Source of the DNA: Lachnospiraceae bacterium XBB1006
GTDB taxonomy: Bacteria; Bacillota; Clostridia; Lachnospirales; Lachnospiraceae
Reading direction: 5' to 3'
NCBI GenBank assembly: GCA_900115795.1
Contig: FOXT01000016.1
Span: forward strand, 1 to 64,000
DNA: 64,000 nucleotides
Part shown: positions 42,500-51,758 of the stretch, piece after piece
Layout of the letters: every line of letters starts with the position of its first letter
Position numbering within the stretch: the first letter of the stretch is position 1
The notes under the pieces: model-generated
Databases searched by the model: none
Told to the model about the DNA's origin: nothing
What the model saw: only the letters and a program-made list of their open reading frames with translations
Made by a program: the position numbers and the translations under genes

Positions 42500-43988
42500 T
42501 TCGATGATTCGCTTTATTTTAGGGCGTGTGTTGCGGATTGAAGCGATTTTGTTATTGCTGCCGACTGTGGTTTCTGTTTACTATAAGGAGGGTGTTGGCC
42601 GGTACTATATTGCGGTGGCAATTGGTACATTTGCAGTGGGATGCCTGCTTTCTGTCTGCAAGCCGAAGAGTAATGTGTTTTATCTCAAAGAAGGTTGTGT
42701 GATGACGGCGCTTAGCTGGATTCTTATGAGTATCGTGGGTTGTCTTCCGTTTTGGCTTTCCGGGGAGATTCCGGCGTTTGCAGATGCTTTGTTTGAAACG
42801 ATTTCCGGTTTTACCACGACGGGAGCGAGTATTTTGTCAAATGTGGAAGCGCTTTCTCACTGTGCGCTTTTTTGGAGGAGTTTTACCCATTGGATTGGCG
42901 GAATGGGTGTACTTGTGTTCTTGCTGGCGGTTATGCCGTTAAACGGCGGATCCCCAATGAACCTGATGCGCGCGGAAAGTCCGGGACCTTCTGTTGGAAA
43001 ATTGGTGCCGAAGGTGCATCAGACGGCGCGTCTTTTGTACTTGATTTACGTGGGATTGACGATTTTAGAATTCCTGTTTTTGCTTGCGGGACATATGCCG
43101 ATATTTGATTCGATTTGTACTAGCTTCGGTACGGCGGGAACCGGCGGGTTTGGCATTCGAAATGACAGCTTTGCAAGCTATTCCGCGTATTTGCAGTGGG
43201 TAGTAACCATTTTTATGATTTTGTTTGGCGTGAATTTCAATGCGTTTTATTTTCTGGTATTCGGAGAGTTTCGAAAGGCGCTATCCATGGAAGAAGTGCG
43301 CTACTACTTCCTCACGATTGTTGTTGCCATTGGATTGATTGTTCCGAATACACGAATGTTATATCATAGCTTGCGGGTAGGATTACGGCATGCAGCGTTC
43401 CAGGTGGCATCGATTATAACAACGACGGGATTTTCTACTGCGGATTTTGACCAGTGGAGCCAGGCAAGTAAGACGGTGCTTGTTATTTTGATGTTTGTAG
43501 GCGCTTGTGCCGGTAGTACCGGTGGTGGTATTAAGGTTTCACGTTTTATTATGCTAATCAAGAGTGTTCGTAGAGAACTGGTTTCCTATATTCATCCAAA
43601 GAGTATTATGAAAATTAAGATGGATGGGAAACCGGTGGAGCATGGTGTTGCACGTTCCGTAAACGTATATTTTATTTCGTTTGTGCTGGTGTTTGTGGCA
43701 TCGGTTTTTCTGGTTTCTATTGAAGGGCGGGATATGACCACCAACTTCACCGCGGTTGCAGCAACCATTAACAATATTGGTCCCGGTTTGGAACTGGTAG
43801 GACCATCTCGAAATTTTGGATTTTTTAGTGACGGAGCAAAATATGTCTTAATGTTTGACATGTTGGCCGGACGATTGGAGTTGTTCCCGTTACTTATTCT
43901 GTTCTATCCGACTTTATGGAAAGAAATGTTTGAACGGAGAATGCATATTCATCGCGAACCCCGTGGAAAAGAAAAAGAATCATGTTAA
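42492..43988 (+). CDS. trkH: Trk potassium transporter membrane subunit TrkH
   Basis: A 498-residue channel-like K+ transporter with four pore repeats. The selectivity segments are visible as ISGFTTTGAS, FGTAGTGGFG, SIITTTGFST and NNIGPGLELV. It takes up K+ together with TrkA, encoded just upstream. A GGGCCGTCGCA-type terminator follows. Confidence 0.93.
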   Translation: MNSSMIRFILGRVLRIEAILLLLPTVVSVYYKEGVGRYYIAVAIGTFAVGCLLSVCKPKSNVFYLKEGCVMTALSWILMSIVGCLPFWLSGEIPAFADALFETISGFTTTGASILSNVEALSHCALFWRSFTHWIGGMGVLVFLLAVMPLNGGSPMNLMRAESPGPSVGKLVPKVHQTARLLYLIYVGLTILEFLFLLAGHMPIFDSICTSFGTAGTGGFGIRNDSFASYSAYLQWVVTIFMILFGVNFNAFYFLVFGEFRKALSMEEVRYYFLTIVVAIGLIVPNTRMLYHSLRVGLRHAAFQVASIITTTGFSTADFDQWSQASKTVLVILMFVGACAGSTGGGIKVSRFIMLIKSVRRELVSYIHPKSIMKIKMDGKPVEHGVARSVNVYFISFVLVFVASVFLVSIEGRDMTTNFTAVAATINNIGPGLELVGPSRNFGFFSDGAKYVLMFDMLAGRLELFPLLILFYPTLWKEMFERRMHIHREPRGKEKESC

Positions 43989-43989
43989 G

Positions 43990-44022
43990 AAAAGGGCCGT
44001 CGCATTGCGACAGCCCTTTTTT
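43990..44022 (+). terminator. Rho-independent terminator after trkH
   Basis: AAAAGGGCCGTCGCA / TGCGACAGCCCTTTT with T6. The GGGC(C/T)GTCGCA core resembles the palindromic terminators at 33501 and 35012. Confidence 0.9.
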
Positions 44023-44133
44023 AGACACAGTTCATTATGCATCATATCACAATTTTAAAATAAAGTCTATACCTTTTATTGTTTTTTCGATAGAATAAAA
44101 GCGAACAAGCAAACCAGGCACCAAAGGAGGAGT

Positions 44134-47100
44134 ATGAAGAGAAAGCAGTTAACGGGAATCAGTCAGGAAGCAGAAGAGAGAAATTTGCAGGAGATTCTGG
44201 GGATCGCCAAGGAGAATTTGCATCGAACAGAAAACTTTCTTGTGAAGTTAAAAGAGGATATGGAAGATATCTGGCAGAATTATGAGGTAAGTGATAAGGA
44301 AACGTTGGTACTTTTTAACACGGCAGAAGCGCAGTATCAGGAAACGCTAAAAGACCTGTCACGCAGGGAGCGGGCGAGGAAAAAACCGTATTTCGGGCGC
44401 ATTGTGTTTTCGGATCCGGATGTGGGAGACGAAGAGTCTTATTATATCGGACGTGTAGGCATTGCAGAAGGTACCAGTGAACCGGTGGTCATTGATTGGA
44501 GAGCACCGATTGCCAGTGTGTACTATGATGGGGCGTTAGGACGTGTCAGTTATGAAGTAAACGACAACGGCGCGCGAGAATTAGACTTGAAGCGTAAGCG
44601 AACCTATGAGATAAAAGATGATACGTTAATTACGTATTATGATTCCGATGTGGTGGCGACAGATGAGCTTTTGACAAAGTATTTGTCTCAGAATAAAAAG
44701 GCGGTACTAGGGGAAATCATTGCAACAATTCAACAGGAGCAAAATGCGATTATCCGAAAATCCCCTCGTCTGAATGTAATTGTGCAAGGAGTGGCAGGAT
44801 CCGGAAAGACAACGGTGGCGATGCATCGGATTTCGTACATTTTATATAACTACGAAGAAGAATTCCGTCCGGAAGATTTTTACATTATCGGAAGTAACCG
44901 TATTTTGTTAAACTATATTACCAGTGTGCTGCCGGATCTTGATGTATACGGTGTAAAGCAGATGACGATGGAGCAGCTTTTTGTGCGACTGTTGTATGAC
45001 GCTTGGGATAAACATACCTACCGTGTGAAGCCCCTTAACAAAGCAGGTGATACGGCATGGAAAAAGGGAACAGAAGAGTGGTTTGCGGATTTGAAATTTT
45101 TCTGTGAAGAATATGAGCGCGTATATTTTGGCGATGGAGAGGTTGTTTTGGAAGAAACCGGTGGACGGCTTATGAGTCCGGAGCTTCTGGCAAGCGTACT
45201 TACGAATAACAAGCGCATGAGCATGGCGCAAAAGGCGGAGACGTTAAACGAACGGTTAGTGGCAGCAGTTGAGAATGAGATACAAGGAAAGGGACACACC
45301 TTTCCGAAGAAGGAGCGGGAACGTCTGCTGCGATTCTATGGTGCATATTATGGAAAAAGCATAGACAAGCTGTCGGTATATGAGTTGTATGAGGAGTTTT
45401 TGGATAGTCAATGGGAAATGGGCAAGGAAGTGGAAGATCCGCAGAAGTGTTTTGATGTCTACGACTTAGCGGCTTTGGCGTATTTATACCGGCGACTGAT
45501 AGAATGCGATCCGATTCGGGAGGCGAGTCATGTGGTGATTGACGAGGCTCAGGATTTTGGCATGATGGTGTATGAGGTAATGCATTTTTGCCTGAAGGAT
45601 TGCACCTATACCATTATGGGGGATGTTTCTCAGAATATTCATGAAGGATATGGGCTGAGTGATTGGAACGGAATACGGGAGTTGTTTTTGACAGGGGATT
45701 ATGATTGTTTTGAGACGTTAAAAAAGAGTTACCGTAACACGGTAGAGATTTCGGAGTATGCCAGCGACATTCTGGCGCATGGAAGTTTCGAAATTTATCC
45801 GGCAGAACCGGTGCTTCGACATGGAAACCCGGTGGAGGTGAAGGCACTACGGCGACCGGAGGCGGTGGTAAAAGCCATAGCGGAGCGTGTACAAAGATGG
45901 CAGGAAAATGGGTTGGAAAGCATTGCCATCATTTGCAAAAACGATGAAGAAGCGGGATGGGTACGAAGGAAATTGGCAAAAGAAGTCCCGGTGGTGGAGG
46001 GTGATTACGAAACCATGGAATTTCAGACCGGTGTGATGGTATTGCCGATTTTTTACACCAAAGGCCTGGAATTTGACGGAGTTATTCTCTATTGCCCGAC
46101 GAAGGAACATTATCCGGCAGGGGATGGTAGTGTGAAGCTTTTGTATGTGGCGGCGACTCGTGCGTTACATGAACTTTGTGTCATCTATGCAGGCGATTTA
46201 AGTGACATTCTTTCACATAAGTCCACAAATCATAATCGCAGTTTTCAGGCAACAGAGGGAAGCAGACTTCCGGTTTATGAGAAGCCAAAGGAATTAAAGA
46301 GTGAGAAGTTTGCGAAGGATGTGAAAGCCACTGGTGAGGAGCGCGCCCGACGTGGATACATTGGCCCAAAACAGATTCGGACAGATGATTTGAAGCCAAA
46401 GGATGATGGACCGGTTACATTTCCGGAGAAAAAGCGAAGCCTTCCAAATGCCCGGCCGGTTCGAAAGAAAATGGTTGCGGATGTGAAGAAGAGCGATGCG
46501 CCTATCAATCCATCGCCTTATGCATTTTACACGATGCCGGATGCAACGGCGATTGCGCCGCAGGGGCATACGAAAGGAAATCAGAGTGTGCGTATGGTGA
46601 TACCGACAAAAAAATATGTGGAATGTATTTCGGCCTATGGAACACTTCGTCTTACGCCGATTTCGGGAAAAAGTGTGCGTGTGCAGTTTGTGCGAAGCGG
46701 AGAAGAATTTTACGATGGACAGTTTGCACGCTATCCGGTAGAAACCGTAAACTTTAAAATAAAACAGGAGCCAAAAAGACTGATTATACAATTACAGGAG
46801 ATGAGTGTTTCCGTGGATAAACAAAGCGGAGCGGTTTCTTTCAGCGATGCGAAAGGGAATATACTTCTTTCGGAAGAAAAGAAAGAACCAAGACAATTAG
46901 AGCGGTTGCTTAATCGAGTGTATTTTGCATTTGATAAAAAAGAGAAACTGAAGGCACAGGGTGTATTGAAAGATGATTTGCGACCACTAAGCGGAAAAGC
47001 CTACTACATTTCTTTTGGGCAAAAACCCTTGCGTCAAGCCCAGGTAGTGTCGGATAAAGGATACCGAATTCTGTGTGGTGGGGAAGCATCGGTTTTATTT

Positions 47101-47193
47101 TGCGGAACGGGTGTATACGGATGCTTTATTCAGGAAAACCCGGTGAATCAAGTGGATTACTGTTTTCAAATAGAAGAATCTCTGCTATCATAG
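44134..47193 (+). CDS. helD: HelD-like RNA polymerase motor with a GH31-N-like C-terminal domain
   Basis: A 1019-residue protein. Residues 1-740 are a HelD/UvrD-type ATPase: an N-terminal coiled coil, YYIGRVGIAEGTSEPVVIDW before the motor, Walker A GVAGSGKTTVAMHRISYILY near 218, motif II VIDEAQDFGMM and KLLYVAATRALHEL as motif VI. HelD pulls stalled RNA polymerase off DNA using ATP. A Lys-rich linker (about 725-790) leads to an extra domain (815-1019) with MSVSVDKQSGAVSFSDAKGN and SDKGYRILCGGEASV, resembling the beta-sandwich that precedes GH31 glycosidase barrels. No barrel follows. Confidence 0.85.
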   Translation: MKRKQLTGISQEAEERNLQEILGIAKENLHRTENFLVKLKEDMEDIWQNYEVSDKETLVLFNTAEAQYQETLKDLSRRERARKKPYFGRIVFSDPDVGDEESYYIGRVGIAEGTSEPVVIDWRAPIASVYYDGALGRVSYEVNDNGARELDLKRKRTYEIKDDTLITYYDSDVVATDELLTKYLSQNKKAVLGEIIATIQQEQNAIIRKSPRLNVIVQGVAGSGKTTVAMHRISYILYNYEEEFRPEDFYIIGSNRILLNYITSVLPDLDVYGVKQMTMEQLFVRLLYDAWDKHTYRVKPLNKAGDTAWKKGTEEWFADLKFFCEEYERVYFGDGEVVLEETGGRLMSPELLASVLTNNKRMSMAQKAETLNERLVAAVENEIQGKGHTFPKKERERLLRFYGAYYGKSIDKLSVYELYEEFLDSQWEMGKEVEDPQKCFDVYDLAALAYLYRRLIECDPIREASHVVIDEAQDFGMMVYEVMHFCLKDCTYTIMGDVSQNIHEGYGLSDWNGIRELFLTGDYDCFETLKKSYRNTVEISEYASDILAHGSFEIYPAEPVLRHGNPVEVKALRRPEAVVKAIAERVQRWQENGLESIAIICKNDEEAGWVRRKLAKEVPVVEGDYETMEFQTGVMVLPIFYTKGLEFDGVILYCPTKEHYPAGDGSVKLLYVAATRALHELCVIYAGDLSDILSHKSTNHNRSFQATEGSRLPVYEKPKELKSEKFAKDVKATGEERARRGYIGPKQIRTDDLKPKDDGPVTFPEKKRSLPNARPVRKKMVADVKKSDAPINPSPYAFYTMPDATAIAPQGHTKGNQSVRMVIPTKKYVECISAYGTLRLTPISGKSVRVQFVRSGEEFYDGQFARYPVETVNFKIKQEPKRLIIQLQEMSVSVDKQSGAVSFSDAKGNILLSEEKKEPRQLERLLNRVYFAFDKKEKLKAQGVLKDDLRPLSGKAYYISFGQKPLRQAQVVSDKGYRILCGGEASVLFCGTGVYGCFIQENPVNQVDYCFQIEESLLS

Positions 47194-47217
47194 GAAAGGA
47201 TAAGGAGATTAGAAAGT

Positions 47218-48606
47218 ATGAGTGTAGTAAAGAAATTATTTGAACCGGTGGACATGACAGTGGGCAAACCATGGGAAAAAATTCTTTTGTTTACCGTCCC
47301 GATGATCGTCGGAAATGTGGCGCAGCAGCTATATAATACGGTGGATAGTGTGGTGGTTGGTCATTACATTGGCGACAATGCCCTTGCGGCAGTTGGAAGT
47401 GCCGGACCGATTGTGAACCTGTTGCTGGTGCTTTTTGTTGGGGTGAGTGTGGGTGCCAGTATTATGGTGTCCCAGTTTTTTGGAGCAAGGGATAAGGAGA
47501 ACTTGGCCAAGACCATTGGAACCAGCATTATCTTAACCGGCCTTGCCTCCTTGATTATTATGTTGATGGCGACGCTTCTAAGTCGGCCACTTTTGCAATT
47601 ACTTAAGACGCCGGATAGCATCATTGACTGGTGTACGGATTATCTGCATATCCTGTTTATAGGAATTGCGGGTATGGCATATTACAATATCCTAAGTGGT
47701 ATCCTGCGTGGTTTGGGTGATTCCATGTCCGCATTGTGGTATCTGTTGTTTGCTTGTGTGCTTAACAGTGTTTTGGATGTGGTATTTGTGGGATATGTTG
47801 GCATGGGAGTTCCGGGAGTGGCCCTTGCAACGGCCATTGCCCAGGCGATTTCGGCGGTGCTATGTATTCGGCGATTGTATCAGATGAAGGATATTTTTGT
47901 ACTGAAGCGTAGGCATTACCGGTTGGATAAACATCATGCAAGCAACATAATTAAATTGGGTGTGCCTTCCGGCGTGACCCAGGCCATTATGTCTATGGCG
48001 ATGTTGGTGGTGCAGTCCCTGACCAATAGCTTTGGAGAGATGTTTATTGCAGCAAACGTAATCGTTATGCGTGTGGATGGTTTTGCCATGATGCCGAATT
48101 TTTCCTTTGGTACGGCGATGACGACTTATGCCGGTCAGAATGTGGGAGCACGTCAGACGGAGCGTGTTCATCGTGGAGCGAAGGAAGGAACACTTTTGGC
48201 TATGGGAATTTCTGCTACCATTGTGGTGATTATTTTGATTTTTGGAAGACCGCTTATGGGCATTTTTACCGAGACAGAAGAACTGGTAACCCTGAGTATG
48301 AATATGATGCGCATTCTCGCGGTGGGCTATGTGGCTGTGGGTGTTACCCAGTCCTTGTCCGGTGTGATGCGTGGCGCCGGTGACACCATGACGCCTATGT
48401 GGATTAGTATGTTCACCACCATCGTACTGCGTATTCCGGTGGCATATGGCTTGGCGTATTTGACCAGAACCCCGGCGAAACCAAATGGTGAGCAGGCAAG
48501 TGTGTTTATTTCTTTGCTTGTGACGTGGGTAATTGGTGCGATTATTACGAGTATTGTGTATAAGAGAGGAAAGTGGACAGAGAAAGCCAAAGGATTGGTG
48601 GAGTAA
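47218..48606 (+). CDS. MATE-family efflux transporter
   Basis: A 462-residue protein with 12 TM helices and the MATE N-terminus: PWEKILLFTVPMIVGNVAQQ then LYNTVDSVVVGHYIGDNALA; GILRGLGDSMSALWYLL and SGVMRGAGDTMTPMWISMF are the mirrored mid-protein motifs. It probably exports drugs or metabolites with Na+ or H+. It starts 24 bases after the HelD-like gene and is followed 21 bases later by a nitroreductase, so the three may be one transcript. Confidence 0.92.
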   Translation: MSVVKKLFEPVDMTVGKPWEKILLFTVPMIVGNVAQQLYNTVDSVVVGHYIGDNALAAVGSAGPIVNLLLVLFVGVSVGASIMVSQFFGARDKENLAKTIGTSIILTGLASLIIMLMATLLSRPLLQLLKTPDSIIDWCTDYLHILFIGIAGMAYYNILSGILRGLGDSMSALWYLLFACVLNSVLDVVFVGYVGMGVPGVALATAIAQAISAVLCIRRLYQMKDIFVLKRRHYRLDKHHASNIIKLGVPSGVTQAIMSMAMLVVQSLTNSFGEMFIAANVIVMRVDGFAMMPNFSFGTAMTTYAGQNVGARQTERVHRGAKEGTLLAMGISATIVVIILIFGRPLMGIFTETEELVTLSMNMMRILAVGYVAVGVTQSLSGVMRGAGDTMTPMWISMFTTIVLRIPVAYGLAYLTRTPAKPNGEQASVFISLLVTWVIGAIITSIVYKRGKWTEKAKGLVE

Positions 48607-48627
48607 ACAGGAAAAGGAGGGGCTACT

Positions 48628-49191
48628 ATGTTGGACGCGATTAAGAACCGTTGCTCTGTAAGAAAATATAGGCCGGAGCAGATTAAGGATGAGGAATTAA
48701 ATATTATTTTGGAGGCGGCACGTATGGCACCGTCCGGAAAGAATGATCGAAAAGCAAAGATTTATGTTTTTCAAAATCCGGAGAAAATGGAGGAACTTGG
48801 AAGGATTTTTCTGGAGGCGGCACTAGCAGGGAATGCCGAAGGAATTCCGGCTGCAATGGCAAGCTTTATGAAGCGTAAAACCTATCATTTTTGCTTTCAT
48901 GCGCCGACATTTTTACTTGTTACCTATGAAAAAGAAAATTATAATGCACTTGCCAATACAGCATGCTTATTGGAAAATGCCATGTTGGCGGCGACGGAGC
49001 TGTCCATTGGGTCTTGTTATTTGAATATCGGGCGTCGTTGTGCCAAAGATGAGGGGTTACAGAATTTTTTGAAGCAGTTTGGCTATACCGATGAAGAAGA
49101 AGTTACGGGAGGACTTGCATTAGGGTATCCGGACGGGGAACCGACGCGGAATAAGAAGACAGAGGGGAATGAAATCGTGTGGATACGGTAG
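48628..49191 (+). CDS. Nitroreductase-family FMN protein
   Basis: A 187-residue protein. AIKNRCSVRKYRPEQIKDEE is the N-terminal FMN-binding RxSxR motif and ARMAPSGKNDRKAKIYVF the second; the C-terminal GGLALGYPDGEP is typical. It reduces nitro compounds, quinones or flavins with NAD(P)H. AAAGGAGG precedes the ATG. It lies in the run HelD-MATE-nitroreductase-small membrane protein. Confidence 0.88.
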   Translation: MLDAIKNRCSVRKYRPEQIKDEELNIILEAARMAPSGKNDRKAKIYVFQNPEKMEELGRIFLEAALAGNAEGIPAAMASFMKRKTYHFCFHAPTFLLVTYEKENYNALANTACLLENAMLAATELSIGSCYLNIGRRCAKDEGLQNFLKQFGYTDEEEVTGGLALGYPDGEPTRNKKTEGNEIVWIR

Positions 49192-49223
49192 AGAATGTTT
49201 ATTAGGAAGGGATGTAAGAAAGA

Positions 49224-49436
49224 ATGAAAGCAAAGATAGCAAGACATGCGATATTGTGGGATATTTTTTGGGCAGCAATGGGCACGGCATGCATGACAAG
49301 AACGTCAGAATTGCATCCATTAGTGGTCGGAGGAATTATAGGTCTGATAGGCATGGTAGCTGGCTATTTTACCCTCAAGTGGTATGATAAAGAGAAGATG
49401 AAGGAGAACGATAAAAACAAAGGTTCAGATGAATAA
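49224..49436 (+). CDS. Small membrane protein of unknown function
   Basis: A 70-residue protein with one or two hydrophobic stretches (HAILWDIFWAAMGTACM; VVGGIIGLIGMVAGYFTLKW) and a charged C-terminal tail. No family recognised. It follows the nitroreductase gene by 32 bases on the same strand. AGGAAGG is about 15 bases upstream of the ATG, so translation may be weak. Confidence 0.55.
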   Translation: MKAKIARHAILWDIFWAAMGTACMTRTSELHPLVVGGIIGLIGMVAGYFTLKWYDKEKMKENDKNKGSDE

Positions 49437-49555
49437 TGACATTTGTAAAAGGCAGTTGGCGAAAGCTGGCTGTCTATTTTGTTAAGGAAGTTGCAAATGT
49501 GAAAAAAGTGTGTCATACTATAAGTACTAACATGGAGAGGCATAAGGGGTAGGAC

Positions 49556-51331
49556 ATGGAATTAAATGAATATGTGAAAATGATGCGCATGGAGCAAGGG
49601 TTTACAATCGCGGACGTAAGTTGGGGATTATGCAGTGAAGGCACTTTACGACATTTTGAAAGCGGAAAAAGAGAAATTCCGTTTTTCTGGCTTTGCAGGG
49701 TGTTGGCGCGACTTGGAATGAAAGAAAACGCGCAGCAATTGTTTCTGGAAAAAATTGAATACGAACGATGGCAAGAGCACATGGATATTATCTGGGCATT
49801 ATGGCAAAATGAGCATCAGAAAGAAGAGATGGTACATAGCTATAATGCTAATGCTACGGAGGTAATGGATAAGCAGTTTGGGTTACGAATGCTGGCAATT
49901 CTGGCAATTATAAAGGGAGAAAGTGAATCTACAATTTCTGAATGGACCAAGAGGGCGTTGTTACTGACGGTACCGGAGCTAGATGCTGAGGTGTGGAAAA
50001 CGAAACCGTTAGCGTTGCAGGAATTGGATATGCTTTTGGATTACTACTATTATCAGGAAACGGATTGCGTGGACGAGCTTGGCGCAGTGGTAAACTATTT
50101 GTGTGAGTATGTCGCAAGGAAAAATAGAGCAAACGTTGTTTGGGCGAAAGCTGTTGTGTATTATGTAAGAGCGTTGGAAAAACAACAACCAGTCGATACG
50201 TGGGCGCAAGATAAGCTATCAGGCATATTAGATATGGTTAGCGAAGTGGTAGAAAGCTATCGGGGATGCAACAATGGCTATTATCTGTGGGAACTTCTCG
50301 AAATCCGACAACGACTACTGGAAGCTGCGAATATGGACAGTGCCGAAACTATCGGATTTCGTAGGGCTGTGGAAAGAGCATGTGAAGATTGGAAAATAGA
50401 AAAAGAGACAAAGGTTCTTTGGCCACTGTATACGATTAATAATGTGGAATATATAGGGGAGGTTCTCCGAAAAAGAAGACTTGTGTTAGGCTTTTCTAAA
50501 GAAGACTTGGTTGAAGGAATTTGTGATTTACGAACGATACAACGATATGAAGCGGGAACCACCTGCCCGCGAAAGTATACCGCGGGGCAATTGCTTAAAA
50601 AGATGGGATTGCCGGATGTATACTTGAAAAGATTTTTTCTGACGTTTGAATCGAATCAGAATAAATTATTTAAGGCGATTCGAGATAATTACAATGCAGG
50701 AAAGTATAGAAATGTTGTAGCAATGACAGAGCCACTGGTGAATGGGAAAGAGGAATTGGAACCTTATAATTATCAACGCCTGATGTGGTATTTGTTAGAG
50801 TCAAAGTATAAAACCAAGGAATTGTCTCAAGAAGAGTGGCTTGAAGACATGAAAGAGAATCTATCGACAACCGTCGAATGGAAAAAGATACTGAACTCGG
50901 AAGATAAATACTTGTCTTATAATGAGGTGAATTATCTAACGGCCATTCTTTATAATATTGATAAGAGGGAAGCGGATTACATGACTTTGCTGTTTTGTGT
51001 GGAAAAGTATGCGGAAGAGAAGAGTTGCTCTTATCAGTTAATCAATTGTGCAACGGTATTGCGTGTGACAATGAATATGATCCAAGATGCTTATGCGGAT
51101 ATGGAACTATGGGAGAAGACGAACATGTGGTGCGAAAAAATGTTGGAAGTGGCCGGATTTTTTAGGAATATGCGTATGTTTCAAGACGCTATCTACAATT
51201 TGTGGTGGAATCATAAAGAGGAAGATAAGACGACTGAAAGCGTGAAGCCGTCTTATCTGGTTGATTTAGCGAAGCTAATGAAGGACGAGGAGAATGAACG
51301 TTTTTTTGCAAGTCGATTTCCGGAAGATTAG
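49556..51331 (+). CDS. Large regulator with two HTH domains and helical repeats
   Basis: A 591-residue protein. The first XRE-like HTH is at about 5-60 (MEQGFTIADVSWGLCSEGTL, RHFESGKREIP) and a second at about 303-355 (RKRRLVLGFSKEDLVEGICD then LRTIQRYEAGTTCP). Each is followed by about 240 residues of helical, TPR-like sequence, so the protein looks like an internal duplication. HTH-TPR regulators in Firmicutes often respond to short peptides, but that is inference here. A smaller relative is at 27289-27846. It ends where a repeat-bearing promoter region and a broken exporter begin. Confidence 0.7.
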   Translation: MELNEYVKMMRMEQGFTIADVSWGLCSEGTLRHFESGKREIPFFWLCRVLARLGMKENAQQLFLEKIEYERWQEHMDIIWALWQNEHQKEEMVHSYNANATEVMDKQFGLRMLAILAIIKGESESTISEWTKRALLLTVPELDAEVWKTKPLALQELDMLLDYYYYQETDCVDELGAVVNYLCEYVARKNRANVVWAKAVVYYVRALEKQQPVDTWAQDKLSGILDMVSEVVESYRGCNNGYYLWELLEIRQRLLEAANMDSAETIGFRRAVERACEDWKIEKETKVLWPLYTINNVEYIGEVLRKRRLVLGFSKEDLVEGICDLRTIQRYEAGTTCPRKYTAGQLLKKMGLPDVYLKRFFLTFESNQNKLFKAIRDNYNAGKYRNVVAMTEPLVNGKEELEPYNYQRLMWYLLESKYKTKELSQEEWLEDMKENLSTTVEWKKILNSEDKYLSYNEVNYLTAILYNIDKREADYMTLLFCVEKYAEEKSCSYQLINCATVLRVTMNMIQDAYADMELWEKTNMWCEKMLEVAGFFRNMRMFQDAIYNLWWNHKEEDKTTESVKPSYLVDLAKLMKDEENERFFASRFPED

Positions 51332-51489
51332 TTGTTGGAATCGTTGTTGTCGTCACGTATCGGTTTGTCCGATTCGTTATCGCAGGTATAGATGGGACAG
51401 GTTGCCTGCGAGAAGGCGTGTAGTATTCCTAGGCCGGTTGCGGTAAGAGTGGCGGCAAGCAATAATGTTAATGGAAACGCAAGCGACAT
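51328..51489 (-). CDS. Possible 53-residue secreted peptide
   Basis: A minus-strand frame converging on the regulator, its stop codon overlapping the regulator's stop. It reads as a hydrophobic leader (MSLAFPLTLLLAATLTATGL) followed by a short polar tail with two cysteines, ATCPIYTC, and an acidic Asn/Asp-rich end. The layout resembles signalling-peptide precursors. It has no clear ribosome binding site, and its ATG lies inside one of the 18-bp direct repeats, so it may be a chance frame. Confidence 0.3.
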   Translation of the reverse strand: MSLAFPLTLLLAATLTATGLGILHAFSQATCPIYTCDNESDKPIRDDNNDSNN

Positions 51490-51521
51490 TTGTGTACGGT
51501 TTACGACATTTGTGTACGGTT
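51484..51521. repeat. Tandem 18-bp direct repeat upstream of a promoter
   Basis: CGACATTTGTGTACGGTT occurs at 51484-51501 and again at 51504-51521, a 20-bp period (about two helical turns). A third related TGTGTAC is in the palindrome ATGTGTACACAT at 51556-51567. The second copy ends 2 bases before a -35 box. Confidence 0.85.
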
Positions 51522-51523
51522 GC

Positions 51524-51552
51524 TTGAAATCGTGAGAATGATGTGATATATT
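51524..51552 (+). promoter_or_regulatory. Promoter downstream of the 18-bp repeats
   Basis: TTGAAA and TATATT with a 17-base spacer. The expected start point falls in the palindrome ATGTGTACACAT. The repeats just upstream are placed as activator sites normally are. Confidence 0.6.
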
Positions 51553-51638
51553 GCAGATGTGTACACATGAGATCGCATTAAAAAGAGGCGCCTGAAAATG
51601 AAGTTAAAAAAGAAATATTAGCGGGAAGACCGGTTGTT

Positions 51639-51758
51639 ATGAACATTGCACGGGGCGATGGCTGGGAGAGTGGATACAGGTATATTGATTATCGAGCATT
51701 TGCTAATGACTTGGCGACATCAGGGTTTGGCTCGTTTAATACGGCGGTGGTGAAATGA
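51639..51758 (+). CDS. Small 39-residue ORF coupled to the next gene
   Basis: Reads MNIARGDGWESGYRYIDYRA and AFANDLATSGFGSFNTAVVK. Its stop overlaps the next gene's start (ATGA), suggesting translational coupling. The frame stays open upstream to about 51582 (including VKKEILAGRPVV) without a start codon or ribosome site, so it may instead be the tail of a degraded, possibly peptidase-like gene. No family recognised. Confidence 0.35.
   Translation: MNIARGDGWESGYRYIDYRAFANDLATSGFGSFNTAVVK

Noticed and set aside
51377-51568. 63-residue minus-strand frame
   Set aside because: Cys/His/Arg-rich composition without a ribosome site; a different frame of the same stretch (51328-51489) looks more protein-like.
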